A DNA stretch of 64,000 bases, taken from the NCBI RefSeq assembly GCF_020509005.1, contig NC_063013.1:3410001-3474000 (forward strand), given 5' to 3'. Shown piece by piece: positions 33,631 through 44,978 of the stretch (its first letter is position 1; every line of letters begins with the position of its first letter). Below the pieces are notes generated by a model. That model made no database searches. It was not told where the DNA came from and worked only from the letters and a program-made list of their open reading frames with translations. Made by a program: the position numbers and the translations under genes. The stretch comes from Fulvia fulva (taxonomy: Eukaryota; Ascomycota; Dothideomycetes; Mycosphaerellales; Mycosphaerellaceae).

Positions 33631-33880
33631 GATGAAAGCAGCGTGATGGAGATGGCGTTGTATCGCGTTGCATGTGAAAGCGGAGGTGAAATGTGAAGCT
33701 TGGAAGTGAAGAAAGCTCACTTGAGGCTCAGACCCGGCTCAAAGCCCGGCACTAATCCACATGAGTGCATTTCTGGTCTGAGCTGACCTTGCATCACATG
33801 ATCACATCTTCTCGTGCTCGCACAAGCACTTTACTTTCACCACAACACTTCCTACACAGCACCCAGGTAGCTAGCCCAGT

Positions 33881-35673
33881 ATGGGTAAAGGTGAGTCGCA
33901 AGACCTCGATAACTCATATACATGCTAACGCGACTGTAGGCACGGACAAGCTGTACGTATGTTTCGAATGCGACTGGGATCCATCAATCTTCCTCACTAA
34001 CATGCGCCCAGATCACACACAGCGAGTGGTCGTCCGAAGACGCCTTCTCTGCCAGCGCTGGCGCAAATGCCCGCAAGTCTGCGAACGCCGGAGCCGGAGC
34101 CAATTTCAAGCGTCTACCATTCAGCTTCTGTGCCGTATCGCTACAACCTTTCGAGCACCCAGTCTGCACTGCCAACGGCACCATCTTCGACCTGACCAAC
34201 ATCTTACCATGGATCAAGAAGCACGGAACGAACCCAGTCGATGGACAGCCATTGAAGAGCTCTGGGCTGATCAAGCTCAACTTTGTCAAGAACGAAGAGG
34301 GCGAATACGTCGATCCGGTGACATTCAAGGTCATTACCGACAACTCACATCTGGTCGCATTGAAGACCACGGGCAATGTGTTCAGCTATGACACAGTTGA
34401 CCGCTTGAATATCAAGGCGAAGAACTGGCGAGATCTCGTCAACGACGAGGAGTTCAAGCGGAGCGACATCATCACATTGCAAGATCCGCAGAACATTGAG
34501 TCTAGGAATCTCAGCCACTTCAAGTACATTCAAGACGGTACGAGCACTCTGACGCCAGAGAAGGACGCTGAACGAGGCGCCGGGATCAACGACCAGAACC
34601 TTGGCTCGGCAGGAAAGATCATCAAGGCGAAGGAGGCTGTTGCCAAAGCCAGGGCGGAGCGGGAGAAGGCAGCGAACCAGGCCAGTGGCTCTGCTGAAGC
34701 ACAGGCTCTTGCGAACGCGCGAAAAGCACATGCAGATGTCGCAAAGTCCTCCCGAACTACCAAGCCACTTCCGTACAATGCAGCACAGTACACCAACGGA
34801 CAAGCAGCAGCTTCCTTCACAAGTACCGGTCTTACGCCATCGACATCTACTGAACATGCCATCATGAGCGACGAAGAGTATATGCTCAAGCCGAAGCGTG
34901 TCAAACAGAAAGGCTATGCTCGCATGTCGACCAACCTGGGCTCCGTCAACATTGAGCTCTACCCCGAGTATGCCCCGAAAGCTGTATGGAACTTCATCCA
35001 GCTCTCGAAGCGCGGCTACTACAACAATGTCGCATTTCATCGGAACATCAAGAACTTCATGATCCAGGGTGGCGATCCGACAGGAAGCGGCCGTGGCGGA
35101 CAGTCTTGCTGGGGCAAATCCTTCACTGACGAGCTCGAAGGCCCACTCACACACGACGGCAGAGGTGTGCTATCGATGGCGAACAAGGGCAAGGACACCA
35201 ACACGAGTCAATTCTTCATACTATACAAAGCCGCGTCACACCTCAACCGCAAGCACACCATCTTCGGCCGAGTGGTCGATGGACTTGACACGCTAGACAG
35301 GCTGGAGAAGGTGCCTGTAGATGACAAGAGTCGGCCTGAACAAGACTGCGTCATTCAGGACGTTGCGATTCTCATTGATCCCTTCGAAGACTTCCTCAAG
35401 CAGAGATCGGAGAAGGAGGCAGAAGAGGCGAGGAAGGAGCAACTCAAGATGGAAGGTGGAGCTGAGGATGAGAGAACGACTTGGACAGGCAAACGCATCC
35501 GTGCAAATGGCAAGGTGGAAGACAGTGGTGCGGCGAGTGGTGTTGGCAAGTACCTCAAGACTGCTACGCCCGCGGAACAAGATGAAGTGGTGGAAGAGTG
35601 GGACGAGGCAGAGCCTCCGCCGACCAAGAAGGTGAAGAAGGGCGGTGGCTTCGGGAATTTCGATGCGTGGTGA
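33881..35673 (+). CDS. cyp8: U-box cyclophilin, PPIL2/CYP60 type peptidyl-prolyl isomerase
   Basis: Predicted 562 aa from three exons: 33881-33890, 33940-33956 and 34012-35673. Introns are 49 and 55 nt. The first two exons encode only MGKGTDKLY. Residues of about 8-110 form the modified RING/U-box of this nuclear, spliceosome-associated E3-type cyclophilin (PFSFCAVSLQPFEHPVC, then SYDTVDRLNIKAKNWRDLV). The cyclophilin domain is at about 310-470: VAFHRNIKNFMIQGGDPTGS, SFTDEL, TNTSQFFILYKA and NRKHTIFGRVVDGL. Active-site Arg, Phe, Met, Gln and Phe positions are kept. The tryptophan that binds cyclosporin in human CypA is replaced by His (SHLNRKH), as this subfamily usually lacks it. The C-terminus is basic, ending GGGFGNFDAW. 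Expected in the nucleus. Confidence 0.92.
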
Positions 35674-36094
35674 GAGGAGTGCTCTCTGACCCTCAGTGCC
35701 GACCTACGACGACGACACGTGAACATTGAGGGCAGCTCTCGACCTGCATGATGACTTCTATACGCGGGCGACGTTGCCAAGCAACACAGAGGTCCCCTGA
35801 AGCCGCGCTGCCAGCAAACCCGCGCCACGATTAATGGCATTGTTTTGACCCGCACCATCACACGCAAATTTCGCCACTTCACAAGCAACAACAGCCAGCC
35901 AGCCTGCATCACTGGTCACACAGCCGCTGCCTTGCCTGCTCAACGCTTCTTCGCGAATTGCTCACGACCCCCATGCTGACAGACGTGCCAACAGACTACC
36001 ACGTGCTGGACCCTACTACTCACCTCGCTGCTGCTCGCCACCGGACCTAACCCTAGTGCTGTCTGCATGAGACCAGCAGGAGGCTGGCCGCAGT
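35674..36094. other. Intergenic, no supported gene
   Basis: This lies between the cyclophilin stop and the GTPase-like gene, both on plus. It likely holds the terminator of one and the promoter of the other. No specific site is recognised. Confidence 0.4.
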
Positions 36095-37655
36095 ATGCAG
36101 CACCCAGATCAGCAGGTCGCGCCTGTGGCTGACATGACAGTCAAGCACCAATGTAGTCCAGAAGCAGACGAATATGACGAAAGCCGCTTCACCATGGAGA
36201 TGGCTAATGATGAGTCCGACCCCTTCAACCGTAAGCATGCTGATCCAGCTAGATGTATATTCTCTGACCCATTGAACAGCGATCGAGCGCGCCGTCCCAT
36301 CTGAAGACACAAGCGATACTGTGGCGATGCTTACGGGCATCACCCACCGCATGCGCGCCAGACCCGATCGCCCTTGCCGATCGAATCGTCTTCGCCCTGC
36401 CATCTACCACCAGCTCTTCTCCGAGGCCGAGGATATGCTTTTCGACGTTCTGGCTGCTGTCTTCGATGCTCTTCTCCTGGTGAAAAAGATGGGATTCGAG
36501 GATGATGATGTTGACCGGATCTGGACACCCCTCACCAACTACACAGACTATCGAAGCTTTTTGCCCGACAGTAAGACTGATGCACTCGTTGGCCCAATGG
36601 GAACCGGCAAGTCCAAGCTTCTTTCTTGCCTGCTTGGCACAGAGGATGTCGCGCTCTCCGATGATGGGGACCGAGGCACTCATGTTGTCAGCGAGTTTTG
36701 CGGCCCAGAAGTCGCACAGCAGATGCGGTTCAGGGTCAAGGGCGTCTACCGCAGCGATGAGGAGACAATGTCGCTAATGAGATCTCTTGTCAACGATGTG
36801 ATGGACTACCTAGAAGTCAAGGATCAAGCCGGGCTTCCAGACGGAGGTGAAGCCGCTGCTGAGGCTGTTGAGCTCAAGATGGTCAGTGACAAGGCTGTAC
36901 AGATTCTGACGACTATGCTTTGTGATGTCAAAGGCTTCTTCGAGGAAGAAACCACCATGAGCTGGTTTGAGGACCAGCACCGCTCCAAGACGTCCAGAGA
37001 AGAGATTATGGAATTCATCATTCCCCATATTGAGCGACTTAAGAATGCACGAGGATTTGCCGATGACCAGATCGAAGTGCACAACGCTGACGATGTCTTT
37101 GAGCTGGGGGAGATATTCAAACAGCTCTCAACGCCCACCGGTGCAGACGATGGACCACACCCCTGGCCATTAATATCGAAGGTTGAGGTCCATTGCAAGG
37201 AAGACCTGCTTGAGACGGGGATTATCATCGCTGACACTCCTGGTCTGGAGGACAAGAACCGCTATGTAGCGCAAAACAACGAGCGCTACCTCAAAGAAAA
37301 GGCCGACAAGATCTTGGTGGTCGCACAGTACCTTCGACTTGAGAACAAAGTCGAGCCCATGTTGGAGAGATGCCTTCAAGCAGGCAAGATCTCGAGGACC
37401 GAGCTTGTAGTCACCAAAATGGACCAGAAAGACCTGCTCAAGAGACACGAGATCGAGGAACTGGAGGAGTCGGTGAAGCGAAATTTCGCGCGCCGCTTCA
37501 CGGTCACGGAGCACCCTTCCATTGCCGCATCCCCAGCCGCGAAGATCCTGGTGGATGCAGCGAAGCAGGCGGTGACAGGTTTGGAGAAGATCAATAGTAT
37601 GCTGGAGGAGTGTGAGAAGTGGGAGAAGGAGAGCGAGGGTCAGCCTGTTTCTTAG
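36095..37655 (+). CDS. Dynamin-like / SLIP-GC-type GTPase, apparently GTPase domain only
   Basis: Predicted 503 aa from exons 36095-36230 and 36280-37655, with a 49-nt intron. The GTPase signature is clear: P-loop GPMGTGKSKLL, G3 IIADTPGLEDKNR and G4 VVTKMDQKD, with a helical insertion of about 150 residues between P-loop and G3. This arrangement resembles fungal relatives of nuclear GTPase SLIP-GC and dynamin-family proteins, which usually carry several hundred further residues forming stalk helices. Here the frame ends soon after G4 with an amphipathic helix (INSMLEECEKWEKESEG), and no continuation is visible downstream. It may be a naturally short paralogue or a truncated copy. Nucleotide binding looks intact. 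The cellular role is unknown. Confidence 0.78.
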
Positions 37656-38448
37656 GATGCCATTTTGCCGACCGTGCATGAGCCGAGGTGACTTGGGACT
37701 GTAAGAGTGTAACAGTGCGCATGGCTTGCGCACACGGGTAGTTGTGCACAGGCGACTTGAAGACCATGGTAGCCTTTGACATGGCGAGATGCCGCAAACA
37801 TGCTGGCAAATTTGGAAAGTAACAGTACACTCTGTATCCTGCATTACTGGCACAAGAATTCGGATCACCTGCGACGTTCCCGTTTATGCTTTTACTTGAT
37901 GCTGGTACCTTAGCAAGATGTCAGAGAACAAGTCTCCCCCGCGGCGTAGTGCAGGCCGGATACCACATGAAGTACCGCTGATATTCACTGACTGTGCGCC
38001 ACTTTTACTTCGATCTCATCGCAGTCGCGCGGCTTGGGTATTAGAGATATCGTTGCAGTCCAGAGCCGGAAGTCGAGAATGGTTAGCGTTCATACTTCTC
38101 GCTCGGCTTGAAAGACATAAGTCTGACCGACGGCAGTCGCGACACGGGGAGGGCGACGATGCTCCGTACAGCTAACATATGCATGTAAAGCATACTCTGA
38201 AGTGCGCTTCCACGTGCTCCGCGACAATCGTCGCAGCTGTGCTTCGAGAAGTCTCCGCAGCTGGAAGATCGAGAACGATGGCGAAAGTGCAGTTATCTAG
38301 GTGAATGCACCAGACGGTCTGCATGGCGTTCTTGTGCTGCCAAAGAGTGCGAAGTGTGAACGCCAGGAGAAGCAGGTCCCACTACGCTTGGTCCTAAGCC
38401 AGACCAGCAATATCGCGTCCGAAGACGGCGTTGATGTCGACAATCTCT
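37656..38448. other. Intergenic between converging genes, no supported gene
   Basis: The 3' ends of the GTPase gene (+) and the MFS transporter (-) face each other here. No stalk or other domain of the GTPase continues into this stretch in any frame I can read. Confidence 0.45.
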
Positions 38449-40079
38449 TCAGTCGTCTGGCACCGGTGCAAACTTTGACAGTTTCCTCAGCTTCAAGCCG
38501 TACTTCATGAAGATGAACGGTACAGGTAGCCCCAGACACGATACTGCACCTAACACCGACGCAGCTGGTCCAATCCCCATGTTACGGAACATCGGACCAG
38601 CAGCCAAAGGGAGACCGCACGCGAAGATCGATCTCAAGAATGTATTAGCGGATACAGCACTAGCAGCGTAGCGTCCGTACGAGTCGACCAAGTAGTTGAT
38701 GCATTGTTGGAAGATCGTATTGAAGCCAGCTCCGATGAAGCCAGCAGCAACAACGGGAAAAGCCGAGTGGTAGTTAGGATCAGCTGTCCATCCAAACCAG
38801 AAAAGGCCAGTAGTGAAGAGAACGCCGCCTACCAGCATGGGTGGTAGGCGTGCCTCGGGAACAGCTCGACCGTGGTTTCGCGCCATGGCTCTAGCGTAGT
38901 GACTTTGATTGCCTAGATTGATGCCGACAGCACAAAGCACACCGACAAACAAGCCCAGGAAAGGTAGTGTCGACACAACCGGGGAGTAGCCACGCATTTC
39001 CCGGAACACGATCGGGAATACCTCTAGCGTGAGGTACAGTATCCCATACACGAAGCTGGCGTATATGGCGATACAGGTCACCATTGGTTCGGTGGTCAGC
39101 ATCCGAAGAGGGCGGCTGAAGTACTTTGTAAGGATATTGCTTGGCTTGATTCGTTCTGCCTCGTGTGGATGCCAGTACCGAGTGTCCCCGGTCTCGTTGC
39201 GCAGCTGTTTTGCCTTTCTCTTCAATAGGACGGGGTGGTACACCTCCGGCAGGAAGAAGAATGCCACGGCAACCATTGTAAAGGTGAAGATGGCTTGGAT
39301 GTACTCAGTCCACCTCCAGCCAAGGCTCTGGTTGACAGTTATGGCACTGCCCATAACAGGTCCAAGTATAGGCCCTGCAGACGAACGTCAGCACTGTAGC
39401 GAATCATTGAGCAGATCTTCAGCCTACCTCCAACCACCATCACCGCATAGAAAGTGATGGCAATGCCTCTGGCCTTTGGCTCATACACATCTCCAAGAGC
39501 CGCCGAAACGTTACTGATCGGGGCAGATCCAAACACACCACCAAAGAATCTCGTAATAAACAGGCTTGGGGCGTTCTTACTCACTGCACTACCTATCGAA
39601 AAGAGGCCCAGTGTGAACATAGCAGGGAGCATGCTCCACTTGCGACCATAGACCTCGCTAATGGGAGCCCATGCACAGGGTCCAAACGCAAAGCCGAGCA
39701 CATAGAGTGCGACGACGAGGACTGTCGTTTCCTGGCTGACGCCCAGATATGATGACATGACCGGCTCTGCTGGCGCAATGATGGACGACCCTACGGATCC
39801 AGTCAATGCCATGAAGCCAAGCTGTAGTGTGATGAAGGCCTTATATGTGTTTGAGAAGTTTCGAGGGTTTGCAGGATCGTTGTCGTCGAATCTGGCCTTG
39901 AAAGACTCTTCCCGTACCTCTGGCGGAGCAGTCGGATCTTCTGCAGATACTGGAGATTCGTTCTTCTCCAAGTCCTTCTCTTGACTTGATGCCAAGTCGA
40001 CATCGCTTCTGGCTTGCTCTTCGTCGCGCTTCTCGCCCGGAGTGGCCATGCCACTGGCTGAAGTGCGACCTGATTCCAT
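38449..40079 (-). CDS. MFS multidrug/polyamine-type transporter (DHA1)
   Basis: Predicted 525 aa from exons 40079-39428 and 39374-38449, with a 53-nt intron. It is a plasma-membrane drug:H+ antiporter of the 12-TM DHA1 family. An acidic cytosolic N-terminus (about 1-80) precedes TM1. Family motifs are present: PANPRNFSNTYK before TM1, ALYVLGFAFGPCAWAPISEV and YGRKWSMLP (motif A region), GVFGSAPISNVSAALGDVY, and the motif C-like GGPILGPVMGS that the splice reconstructs. The central loop contains RYWHPHEAERIKPSN. I chose the ATG at 40079. A frame extension to 40391 would add about 100 residues unlike the family. The C-terminus ends shortly after TM12. Substrate is unknown. Confidence 0.9.
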
Positions 40080-41344
40080 GACAGTGGTGATGGCTTGCCA
40101 ACGCAAGCTCCGCGCCAAAGACACATGGCAGGCGTGCAGTAGGTTATATCCTATCGCGAGACGGTTATCGGCATTCGAGTCCACGCTATGAGATGCAAGT
40201 GGCTCCGCCGAAGTCGGTGACGTTTTGGCACGCTTAAATGTCGCCTTGGCCAACAAAGAACACACTCGGCACATTGTTGCCGAACTGCATAGGGTGCGGA
40301 AAGATGTAGAGGCTTCAGCGACATGGCAGCAAAGCTCCGAGCGAAGAGCAGGCCGCATAGTGTTAGCATGGCCATGGCCAGTCGAAGTCACTCGACACCA
40401 GCACCTCTCGTTGACAGCATATCGGCGGTATCTCCCTAAGTCTCCTGGATCAAACTTCTCTGCGGCTGTTCACGACGAGCTTGCTTCGCGACTCAGGCTG
40501 ATGTTGATGATGGGTAAGGGTAGGCAAACATGTGAATGCATGCTCGCTACATGCCGTAGAAGATATGTATCGAGCGTGGTGGTATTGGTGTTGATATGTC
40601 ATGATACCTCACCTCGTCATAAAATGTGCTGTTGGCGGTTGTGAACCTCCAAAGGTAAGCGTAGCGGAGTGGAGCTCTCTACCAACCCTTCTAGACTGCA
40701 AAGTAGCGTGCGATCCACGCTACCGCTACCCGACGTACAGTGCTTATTATACGACGACATGGGCGTTAGCGACGAGTATATGTTTGCGAGTTCGCCAACA
40801 GGCACAGTGCGGTAGGTCACGTGACCCTAAAACTTGAAAGTTGACCAATCAAAGCGGGCGCCAAGGCTAGTTGAGGGCTGGTATAGAGCTTCACTCCCTC
40901 GCTGACGCCTCACCTACGTACTCGCAAGCTCGTACTCCGGTGTGGCTAGCGCTCGGTCGCTACGCTTAACAATGGCCCGAGCTGAGCAAGCTTTGAGGCG
41001 TATTAGCTTTCATTACTGTACATAGTACATACATGTATTAGCGTGGGCATGGGTTGCACAAGAACGACAATCACAACGTTCAGCATCCAACCGGTCTCCG
41101 GCGCCACACTCCCGAGGCACACGTGACAAGCTTCGTGTGGCTCCCCATCGTCATGGCTGCCAAGATGAGTCTGGCGTCGTGGTCGTGAGCAGGGAATGAC
41201 CGCGGACGTGTAAAGCCTATACAGTAGCAAGTGTGTCGTTTCCTACCGTTGCATTGCGCCTCGTTTCCTCCTTGTTTGCTTGCTTGTCGCTGGTAGTATT
41301 GATCTATTGCTGGGATCCCCTCTCCACACATTGACGCTCGAGCT
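40080..41344. other. Divergent intergenic region between MFS and CDF transporters
   Basis: No gene is supported. The region contains promoters for both transporter genes, transcribed away from each other. A 12-bp palindrome with an E-box core is annotated separately. Confidence 0.45.
40815..40826. promoter_or_regulatory. E-box palindrome GGTCACGTGACC
   Basis: This is a perfect 12-bp palindrome around CACGTG, the core bound by bHLH factors such as Cbf1/CpcR/Pho4-type proteins. It lies between the divergent MFS and CDF transporter genes, about 740 and 520 bp from their starts. Use as a binding site is inferred from the sequence only. Confidence 0.45.
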
Positions 41345-42826
41345 ATGGTTGGAAAGCGTGCCATCAACACCAAGGAACGGGAACAACCACGTCGAACGCA
41401 CACCGGTAATCGACGGCCTGTGAGCTCCGCGAGCCGGAACAGCGGACGAGATGATCTGGAGAGCGGACTGAGGAACAGACCTAATGGATTCGCCAATGGC
41501 AACGCGAGTAGACACGATGCGAGACCTCGTCCTGATGCCGTCAATCGCAAGCCTAAGCCTGATGTCTGGAGGTTCAAAGATGCGGCCAAGACCGCGCTGG
41601 AAGATCGCAGGAGAGAAGAGTTGAAGAACACACTGCTGGAAAGCGTGGATCGCAATGAGCTGGAGCAGTTCAGAAAGTCGGATGAGGAGCTGAAGGAGAT
41701 CAAGAATAAGAAGGTCAGGAGGTTCTACGAAGAGCAGAATGATCGCTTGAACGATTGGCTCGAGGTTGATGCCATTGTCATGGCTGTTGCAGACGATGTA
41801 CTGGAATCGATGGATCCGGACCCGGACAACGATGGTGATCAAGAGCGAGGCGGTGGCATCCAAGCCGTGCAGGGAAATATTCACGAGCTGCTCCCCGAAG
41901 ACGAGAAAGAAAAGCGGAACAAAGCAGAAAAGAGGGCAAAGATCGCCATCAACGTCAATGTCGTCGCCAACATCATCCTCCTCATCGGCAAGATCGTCGC
42001 GGCCTTCAGCTCCGGCTCCCTTTCCCTCATCGCATCCCTGACCGACTCAGCGTTGGACCTCCTCTGCACCCTCATCGTCTGGACCACCAACAAACTCGTG
42101 TCCTGGCGCCTCTCCTTCCTCAACAAGAAGTTCCCCGTCGGTCGCAAGCGCCTCGAGCCTCTCGGTATTCTCGTCTTCAGCATCATCATGGTCATCTCTT
42201 TCGCGCAGATTCTACAAGAGTCTGTCGAGAAAATCATGCCTCTCAAAGGGACGGCCGAGAAACTGCCAGCAATCGCCATTGGCGCCTTGGTAGCAACAGT
42301 CGTGGTCAAGGGTGTCATCTGGTTTGGGTGTATACCTATCAAGACTACACAGGTGCAAGCACTGGCACAAGATTGTAAGACGGATGTAATCTTCAACACG
42401 CTCTCCCTCCTGTTCCCGGTGATTGGCTACTATGCAGACGCGTGGTGGCTTGATCCCGTCGGTGCTGGACTCCTCTCGCTCTTCATCATCTATGATTGGG
42501 GCGAGACCTGCTTTGAGAACGTTATTCGCCTCTCGGGCCAGGCCGCCAACGAGAAGCTGCAGAAGAAGCTGATGTATCTGGCGTATCGATTCAGTCCCGT
42601 TGTTGATGGATTCAAGAGTGTCGTGGCCTACCACGCGGGCGATGGCATTTGGGTCGAGTATGATGTGCTGCTGCCTGCGGACACGAAGCTCTACCGCAGC
42701 CACGATATCGCAGAGACGCTGCAGTATTGTTGTGAGGGCTTGGATGAGGTGGATAGAGCCTTTGTTACCATGGATTACAGCGTGACTGGACCAGTCGGTC
42801 ACGCTGCTGATGCCGAGAGAGCGTAA
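41345..42826 (+). CDS. Cation diffusion facilitator, Mn/Fe-type (DxxxD)
   Basis: Intronless gene of 493 aa. CDF proteins export divalent metal from the cytosol into organelles or out of the cell in exchange for protons. The N-terminal 200 residues are cytosolic, charged and basic (RKPKPDVWRFKDAAKTALED). TM1 begins near AKIAINVNVVANIILLIGKI. The metal site in TM2 reads SLTDSALDLL, and that in TM5 reads AQDCKTDVIFNT. Both are DxxxD, the pattern of the Mn-selective CDF group, not the HxxxD of Zn transporters. The conserved FPVGRKRLEPLGILVFS linker follows TM2. The C-terminal ferredoxin-like domain includes VVAYHAGDGIWVEYDVLLPA and SHDIAETLQYCCE. Mn specificity is inferred from motif class. It is convergent with GPI3, 83 bp apart. 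Confidence 0.92.
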   Translation: MVGKRAINTKEREQPRRTHTGNRRPVSSASRNSGRDDLESGLRNRPNGFANGNASRHDARPRPDAVNRKPKPDVWRFKDAAKTALEDRRREELKNTLLESVDRNELEQFRKSDEELKEIKNKKVRRFYEEQNDRLNDWLEVDAIVMAVADDVLESMDPDPDNDGDQERGGGIQAVQGNIHELLPEDEKEKRNKAEKRAKIAINVNVVANIILLIGKIVAAFSSGSLSLIASLTDSALDLLCTLIVWTTNKLVSWRLSFLNKKFPVGRKRLEPLGILVFSIIMVISFAQILQESVEKIMPLKGTAEKLPAIAIGALVATVVVKGVIWFGCIPIKTTQVQALAQDCKTDVIFNTLSLLFPVIGYYADAWWLDPVGAGLLSLFIIYDWGETCFENVIRLSGQAANEKLQKKLMYLAYRFSPVVDGFKSVVAYHAGDGIWVEYDVLLPADTKLYRSHDIAETLQYCCEGLDEVDRAFVTMDYSVTGPVGHAADAERA

Positions 42827-42909
42827 TGTGGGCATCGTTTGAGTACGATAGAAGTTTGTGCAGCATTTGTGCATAGCGACAGAATATGGGACACGGCCAT
42901 TCATCGAGA

Positions 42910-44641
42910 TCAGTCATGCACAGCAAAGTCCGGCTCTCTCCTTATCCTTCTTCCTTGACCGATAGTTCCAAAACGCTCGACCTCGCCATTAACAAGACCT
43001 TCTTCCTCGAATGTTGACGGTATCGCGGGCCACGCCTTGCATATATCGATCCCGTCTCTGGGATACACGATCTCCAAGAGACAGTAGATGAGGTAGTCGA
43101 TCACCACCACAATGACAAACAGCTTGCCAGCCCACACTCCACAGCCATAATATCTTTTCAGCCGATCCATGAGAGCGTTGCTGCCCTGCGAAGGTGGTCC
43201 ATAGTTGTTCCAATCTCCATCATAGAAGCCTTGATTGTCAGTTGCGGGCGGGTGTCCGGTAATCAAGTCGTATACACGCTCTGTTCGTCGTGCAATGTCG
43301 GACCAAGAGTACATGTTCTTGACCAGGTCGTGAAATTTGTCGCGGCGCACTGTCCGAGAAGTGAGCAGTCCAACGGCTTCAGTAACGCCTCGGACGACGT
43401 CTTCGACCTCTGGGAGCACAAAAACTGTCATGTTGCTTGGCAAGACCTCTGGCACTCCGCCCACTCGTGTCGCAACAACCATGAGGCCGCAAGACGCGGC
43501 TTCGACCAGGACAGTGCCGAATGCTTCCGTCAGAGATGTGGAGAGGAGTAGATGGCCACGAATCATCACATCTCGGACTTCCTCATGTCGGATACTACCC
43601 AAGAGTTTGACGCGACTTTGACCAGATGGGGTATATACCAGCTGCTGAGGCAAAGAATCCAGCGTCTGCTCTAGATCGATAGCTTTCGGCCCAGAGCCTG
43701 CAATGATGAATCGCAAGTTCTCGTGTCGTCGCAGCAGCAATGGTAATGCAGATATTAGAAGATCTGTACCTTTGTTGTAGAAGAGACGTGAGATGACGAT
43801 AATCGTGATTGGATCGCCGGGTCCCACTGGTTTGCTCGGGTCCGGTGGAGGAGGCAGGAGCGCCCCTTTGTCACTTTGCAGAAAGCCCTGAGCTTCGTGC
43901 GACTGGAGTGGTCGGAAGTTACTGGGCACTACTGCGTTGGGTATGACGGATACAGCCAGCGGGTTCAGAGAAGCTCGAAGAGTGGTGTTCTCTTTACTGT
44001 CCGCTCGTCAGCTTGATCACCGCCACGGAAAGATAATCACATACCAAGTATGACTGACGCATATGACATGGCCAACGTCACTCAAGCTGAACTTCAACAG
44101 TTTGTTAGCCAGTATGCTGGCTGCATCACTGAAGCCGAATAGACTGTGGTCTGTGAAGACCGTGTGCAGACCCATGGTCCTTGCGTGAAGGAGTCCTTCG
44201 TGACACAAATTGCTCAGCGAGGCATGACCGTGGACGATCTGAATCTGTTCCCGGATAAAAATCTGCCGTAAGTGCGGGAAGGAGGAGAAGACAGTCGGGA
44301 ACGTAGTCGATCGGTAGACAACCCAATGTGGTAGGTGGTAGACCTTGAGCCGATTTGTAAGATATCGTATCCCAGTTCTTGTGGGGTTGTGGTACGCGTG
44401 CGTTATTATGATGACCTTGTGACCACGATCGATGAGTTTCTGGACAGGAATTCAGCATGATTGTACCATGAGTGTTTGAGACCACTGCCTACACTGGAAA
44501 CATGGTAGATGTGACTTTCCACGCCACCTGGTTGTGGGTAGAAGAAGTCAGAGATCATACTGACAGACGTCAGCTACACTGTTGGAATGTCCAACAGCAT
44601 CCTCGTGGTAGCATCGATGCTCACGCTATGTTGTAAGGCAT
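42910..44641 (-). CDS. GPI3: GPI-GlcNAc transferase catalytic subunit GPI3/PIG-A
   Basis: This enzyme transfers GlcNAc to phosphatidylinositol on the cytosolic face of the ER, the first step of GPI-anchor synthesis. Predicted 521 aa from exons 44641-44625 (17 nt), 44559-44493, 44439-44045 and 43996-42910. Introns are 65, 53 and 48 nt. Splicing rebuilds [73 protein letters not shown] and [15 protein letters not shown]4 motifs follow: [27 protein letters not shown] and the EX7E box [15 protein letters not shown] single C-terminal TM ([20 protein letters not shown]) anchors it. The frame continues upstream from 44641 to another ATG at 44917, which would add 92 residues; family length favours 44641. 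Product needed by the GPI-anchored protein at 59.1-59.6 kb among many others. Confidence 0.93.
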
Positions 44642-44978
44642 GTTGGCGACTAATACTCGTATCCAGGGGCGCTTGGGCAGGTGGGTGTGCGTCGAGCGCG
44701 ACACAGCCGATGCTATCGATTCGGCCCGAGAATGTCGGCCTTCAGCCACGGCATTTCTGCATCTACGCTGAAGGTCGCGAATTCGAATTGGATATGGCGT
44801 TGAAGGTGGTGGAAAGATGACCCAAGGGTCCAATGGTGATGGATCATCATGGAAGTAATGTCCTTGACTAGCGCGTCTCGCTTGTTCGGTGCGCTCTTCC
44901 GAGGGCGGTGTGGGCATTTCTGGAAACCAAAAGTTCGGGTCTGTCTGGGCATTCTGCCGATCGACATCAACGTAAGAA

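Noticed and set aside
40620..40720. Possible tRNA-like segment near 40.6 kb
   Set aside because: No matching A and B boxes or cloverleaf could be drawn. No tRNA was found elsewhere in the window.
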